Shown here: piece after piece, positions 61,165-64,000 of the stretch
Layout: the number at the start of each line of letters is the position of its first letter
How positions within the stretch are numbered: the stretch's first letter is position 1
Assembly (NCBI RefSeq): GCF_000711245.1
Contig: NZ_JOMH01000001.1
Span: 1-64,000 of the forward strand
Reading direction: 5' to 3'
DNA: 64,000 nt
Source: Polycyclovorans algicola TG408
Lineage (GTDB): Bacteria > Pseudomonadota > Gammaproteobacteria > Nevskiales > Nevskiaceae
Translations under genes and position numbers: made by a program
Notes under the pieces: model-generated
What the model saw: only the letters and a program-made list of their open reading frames with translations
Told to the model about the DNA's origin: nothing
The model's database searches: none

Positions 61165-62244
61165 TCAGTTGAGGATGCGGAGCTCGACACGGCGGTTGCG
61201 CTCGCGACCTTCTTCGCTGTCGTTGTCGGCAACCGGTTCGGCTTCTCCGTAACCACGGGCGGTGATGGTGTTCTTCACGCCCTTGGACATGAAGTAATCA
61301 CGCACCGCGTTGGCGCGGCCTTCCGAAAGCGTCTGGTTGTATCCCTCAGCGCCCTGACTGTCAGTGTGACCTGCCACTTCGACTTCCATGTCCGGGTACT
61401 TGTTGAGCACCAGGGCCGCGAGGTCGAGGATGGTTTCGGCATCCGGACGCAGGCGCGTCTTGTCGAACTCAAAGGTCACACCATTAAGCGGAATCAAATT
61501 GCCCAACGGGCAGCCAACGCCGTCGACACGCTCACCTTCGGGCGTTTCGGGGCACTGATCGCGGTCGTTGATGACTCCGTCGCCATCGTCATCACGCAGG
61601 CCTGATGGCACTTCGACCACCGTGGGCTCGACGGGCTCAGGCTCGGGCAGCGGCTCGGGCGTTTTCATCAGCGGAATTTCGATGCCCAGACCAAAACGGA
61701 TGTCACCGTATTCGGACTCGAAAGTGTCAAACATGTAACGCGCCTCGGCGCGCAGTCGAATGTCGCCGTACTTGAAGACCGGACCGGTTACAAAACCCAG
61801 ACCCGCATTCGCCAGCAGGTCAAACTCGTCGTCGTTGGGAGACACGTCATTGTAATTGCCGCCCACACCAATCAGCGCGAAGGGCGTGAAGCTGCTGCGG
61901 TCGCCGAAAGAATAGGTCAGGTCAGCGGTCACGCCGTGACGATAAAAATCGGTGACGCCGGGAACGTCGGTCTCAATCGTCTCTGAGAACAATTGTGCCT
62001 CGACACCCCAGTTACTCGGAAACTGCCAGCCGTAGAGCACGCTGAAGCCGACGGCTTCGTCAGTGTCGGCGTCGAGCCCCAGCTCGTTGAGGCGAAAGCC
62101 GCGATCGTCGTCGGCCATGCTGTAGGTGCCTTGAACACCGAAGTAACGCTGTGTGTCGTCCGCGTGAGCGAGCATCGGCAGCGGAGCAACCAGCCCCAAC
62201 GCCAACAGCGCCTTCGACGTGCTGGCTAAACGAAATATCTTCAT
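61165..62244 (-). CDS. OmpA/OprF-type outer-membrane protein
   Basis: 359 aa from the ATG at 62244. A signal peptide ends near LPMLAHA. An 8-strand beta-barrel of about 175 residues is followed by a Pro/Glu linker (PEPLPEPEPVEPTVVEVP), a calcium-binding-type repeat DDDGDGVINDRDQCPETPEG and the peptidoglycan-binding OmpA domain (GVTFEFDKTRLRPDA, VAGHTDSQGAEGYNQTLSEG, RGYGEAEPVADN, RNRRVELRI). It anchors the outer membrane to peptidoglycan. The in-frame ATG at 62253 directly abuts GAGGG, so the start at 62244 is preferred. Confidence 0.94.
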   Translation of the reverse strand: MKIFRLASTSKALLALGLVAPLPMLAHADDTQRYFGVQGTYSMADDDRGFRLNELGLDADTDEAVGFSVLYGWQFPSNWGVEAQLFSETIETDVPGVTDFYRHGVTADLTYSFGDRSSFTPFALIGVGGNYNDVSPNDDEFDLLANAGLGFVTGPVFKYGDIRLRAEARYMFDTFESEYGDIRFGLGIEIPLMKTPEPLPEPEPVEPTVVEVPSGLRDDDGDGVINDRDQCPETPEGERVDGVGCPLGNLIPLNGVTFEFDKTRLRPDAETILDLAALVLNKYPDMEVEVAGHTDSQGAEGYNQTLSEGRANAVRDYFMSKGVKNTITARGYGEAEPVADNDSEEGRERNRRVELRILN

Positions 62245-62253
62245 GAAATCCAT

Positions 62254-62885
62254 CCCTCAATTAAGTGGCTTAAAGCGTGCCGATTTTTTTAAAACATTTG
62301 TACGCAAAAATTAATCGGTCGTGCAGGCCATTGTGCGGCGCACCATGTTCGAGCCCCAGTCAGATAATGTGGATGTTCTGTGTAGGGCATCGCTTACGCT
62401 GATTGCGCGTATTGCGACATCGAATGCACATTTAAGATGCACCCTTGGTTTCGGTCGTGCATGGAGGGTAAACACGCCGGGGCGGCCGCAGATACGCCCG
62501 TGTGCCAGATGCGCGCACACCGTCGGACAACACGTGAACGGCGGACGGTCAGGGCGCCACGGTGAAGCGCGCTGGCGCCGGAGGCCCGAAAACGGTGCAT
62601 CGCGCTAAATTCTGTCGTTCAGACATTGTGCGCTTGCATACTTGGCGAGGGTCAACGAAAATCACGGCGTTGTAACCCGCCAGATTCATTCACGGGACGC
62701 CGGATACTCCGGAAATGTCCCTGACAACGAAAAAGCCGAACCGCCGCAAACACCTTTGTTTGACGTCGAGCCCCCGTGCCGCAAGGAACCACCGCCACAC
62801 CGCCAACGCGACCCTGCGTCGAGTCGGGTGCGCGCAAGCCAAACGCCACGCTCTTCGCAATGACTTGCCTCATCGGAGCACTTAC
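62254..62885. other. Long intergenic region before the SphA-like gene
   Basis: 632 bp. The OmpA-type gene promoter must lie at the left end, where the sequence is AT-rich (62280-62320). Short open frames occur on both strands but none has a ribosome site, family resemblance or composition like neighbouring genes. The plus frame that runs into the next gene from 62715 is Arg/His/Thr-rich and looks non-coding. A small RNA cannot be excluded. I see no repeat or RNA gene I can name. Confidence 0.4.
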
Positions 62886-63803
62886 ATGCCGCTTGCCCAG
62901 CCTTTCTCACCACGCGCGCGCCGCCTGCTCATCGCCCTCGCCTTGGGCGTTGCCACCACACCGGCCATCGCCGCCGAGACCGGACAGACCTACTACGCCC
63001 ATGGGGCTCAGGTCGCTTATTCCGGGATCATGCCGGCGCCTGGCAAGACCCAGTTCTACGGCTACTCACTGTTCTATGACGCTGCCACGCTCCGCGATGG
63101 GCAAGGTGACCGGGTGCCGGGCGTCAGCGCCCAAGCCTTCGCGTTGGCCCCGCGCGTGCTCTACACCTTTGAGCAACCCTGGCAGGGATTCAAAGTCTCG
63201 GTTGGTGGCTTTTCACAGGCCATCAGCTCGGGCCTGAGAACACCCGCAGGCGATGCGTTCGACAATGGCGTGACCCTGTTCGGCCCCGAGGCCTACCTGA
63301 GCCGCTCGTTCGGCGATATTCACGTGATGGCCGGCCTAATTGCCTACCTGCCGTGGGGCAACTACGACCCGAACGCAGCCGTCAACGTCATGCTCAACCG
63401 CTACGGCGGCGCCATCAACACGGCCTTGAGCTGGTTGCCGACCCCGCGTTGGGACATCTCCTTCACGTTCGGTCACGAATTCAAAGGCCGCAACCGCGAC
63501 ACCCAGTATCGCGACGGGCAACAGACCGGCCTCACTTACGGTGTGGCGTATCGTCCGTTTGACGACATGCGCTGGGACATCGGCTTCAGCGGCAACTACA
63601 CGGTGCAGATCGAGGACGACCGCCAGTCCGGTGTCACCGTGTCGGGCCAGCGCCTGCGCAAATTCGCCATCGGCCCCAAGGCCAGCTTCTGGTTTACCCC
63701 GACCACTGCGGTCATTCTGCAGTGGCACAAGGAATACGAAGTCCGCAACGCACCGCGCGGCGATCTGTTCTGGCTGCTGTTCGCCTTCCCGCTGGGAGGC
63801 TGA
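62886..63803 (+). CDS. SphA/MetA-type outer-membrane channel (phenol-degradation transporter-like)
   Basis: 305 aa from the ATG at 62886, which opens a signal peptide (RRLLIALALGVATTPAIA). The mature part is a predicted beta-barrel with alternating strands, for example HVMAGLIAYLPWGNYDPNAAVN, WDISFTFGHEFKGRNRDTQY, GLTYGVAYRPFDDMRWDIGFSGNY and KFAIGPKASFWFTPTTAVILQW. These match MetA-pathway phenol degradation/SphA family proteins. It may carry hydrophobic aromatic or lipid compounds across the outer membrane. Confidence 0.78.
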   Translation: MPLAQPFSPRARRLLIALALGVATTPAIAAETGQTYYAHGAQVAYSGIMPAPGKTQFYGYSLFYDAATLRDGQGDRVPGVSAQAFALAPRVLYTFEQPWQGFKVSVGGFSQAISSGLRTPAGDAFDNGVTLFGPEAYLSRSFGDIHVMAGLIAYLPWGNYDPNAAVNVMLNRYGGAINTALSWLPTPRWDISFTFGHEFKGRNRDTQYRDGQQTGLTYGVAYRPFDDMRWDIGFSGNYTVQIEDDRQSGVTVSGQRLRKFAIGPKASFWFTPTTAVILQWHKEYEVRNAPRGDLFWLLFAFPLGG

Positions 63804-63804
63804 T

Positions 63805-64000
63805 CTACCAGCGCAGGATCGGCACCGGGTTCAGCGGATTGCGCAGCATCCACTTGAAGGTCACCCGCAGCACCTCGTTCGGGTAGAACGCGCTGATCGG
63901 AAAAGCTTCGCGCACCTGATGCACGAAGCCTTTCGGCAGGCCAAAGCGGAACATCGCAAACGACACGTCGCACCAGTCGGCGCGGCGAATCGGCTCCACC
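63805..64000 (-). CDS. C-terminal end of an unrecognised gene, running off the window
   Basis: The frame is open to the window edge and stops at 63805, 1 bp from the end of the convergent SphA-like gene. The visible 60-odd residues (FAMFRFGLPKGFVHQVREAF, then VLRVTFKWMLRNPLNPVPIL) are aromatic and basic and look like real protein. I do not recognise the family. Confidence 0.5.
   Translation of the reverse strand, partial: VEPIRRADWCDVSFAMFRFGLPKGFVHQVREAFPISAFYPNEVLRVTFKWMLRNPLNPVPILRW

Noticed and set aside
62321-62863. Short open frames upstream of the SphA-like gene
   Set aside because: Arg/His-rich translations without start signals, typical of GC-rich non-coding DNA.

Overview
The window is GC-rich DNA, apart from one AT-richer island near 54.5-56.7 kb. 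It looks like a chromosomal segment of a gammaproteobacterium. Supporting genes are a bioB-bioF-bioD operon behind a BirA-type operator, ahpC/ahpF with an OxyR-like site, maeB, rsgA, a YheS-type ABC-F ATPase and an OprF/OmpA porin. I cannot name the species; a Nevskiales- or Xanthomonadales-like origin is a guess from gene content.

Layout. 0-10.7 kb is mostly minus-strand housekeeping: biotin synthesis with a frameshifted bioD, a divergent comF, three membrane transporters, a PIN/Phd toxin-antitoxin pair and malic enzyme. 11-15.5 kb holds a PAS/degenerate-GGDEF/EAL phosphodiesterase and the peroxide-defence pair ahpC and ahpF. 15.9-42.3 kb is one long plus-strand run and the main metabolic feature. 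It carries two giant PUFA-synthase-like megasynthases (NMO-NMO-KS-AT-ACP-ACP-ACP-KR-DH and KS-AT-DH-PPTase) between two alkaline-phosphatase-superfamily enzymes. These are followed by a hexapeptide acyltransferase, a free-standing ACP, two alpha/beta hydrolases, a TolC-type outer-membrane channel, a HlyD adaptor fused to a degenerate M50 membrane domain, a beta-propeller, a sulfotransferase-like protein, an SGNH lipase and a transglutaminase-like protein. The likely job of the run is to make, decorate and export an unusual lipid or polyketide; the product is unknown. 42.3-50.1 kb is a catabolic-looking set: quinone oxidoreductase, epoxide hydrolase, FAH-family hydrolase, FAD monooxygenase, an old-yellow-enzyme/FadH-like reductase and NTF2-like proteins.

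50.1-54.4 kb holds rsgA, two copies of a palindromic repeat, an IS110-family element and the ABC-F gene. The AT-richer island at 54.5-56.7 kb is a complete-looking retron. In transcription order it has an msr-msd RNA with recognisable a1/a2 arms and a long msd hairpin, then an effector resembling the nucleoside-deoxyribosyltransferase-like RcaT/St85 family, then a reverse transcriptase with the NAxxH, YADD and VTG signatures. 56.8-64 kb has a VWA lipoprotein / ECF sigma factor / anti-sigma operon (the sigma gene is frameshifted), an internally repeated lipoprotein, an OmpA-type porin, an outer-membrane channel of the SphA/MetA type and the end of an unrecognised gene.

Points of most interest are the retron with its RNA readable by eye, the megasynthase system with tandem N-terminal nitronate-monooxygenase-like barrels, and a 140-bp MITE that landed exactly in a TGATG stop/start overlap and rebuilt both codons through its target duplication. 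A REP-like palindrome that became an in-frame linker between two ACPs also stands out. Several genes (lipocalin, bioD, sigma factor) carry single-base frame disruptions that may be real decay or sequencing error.
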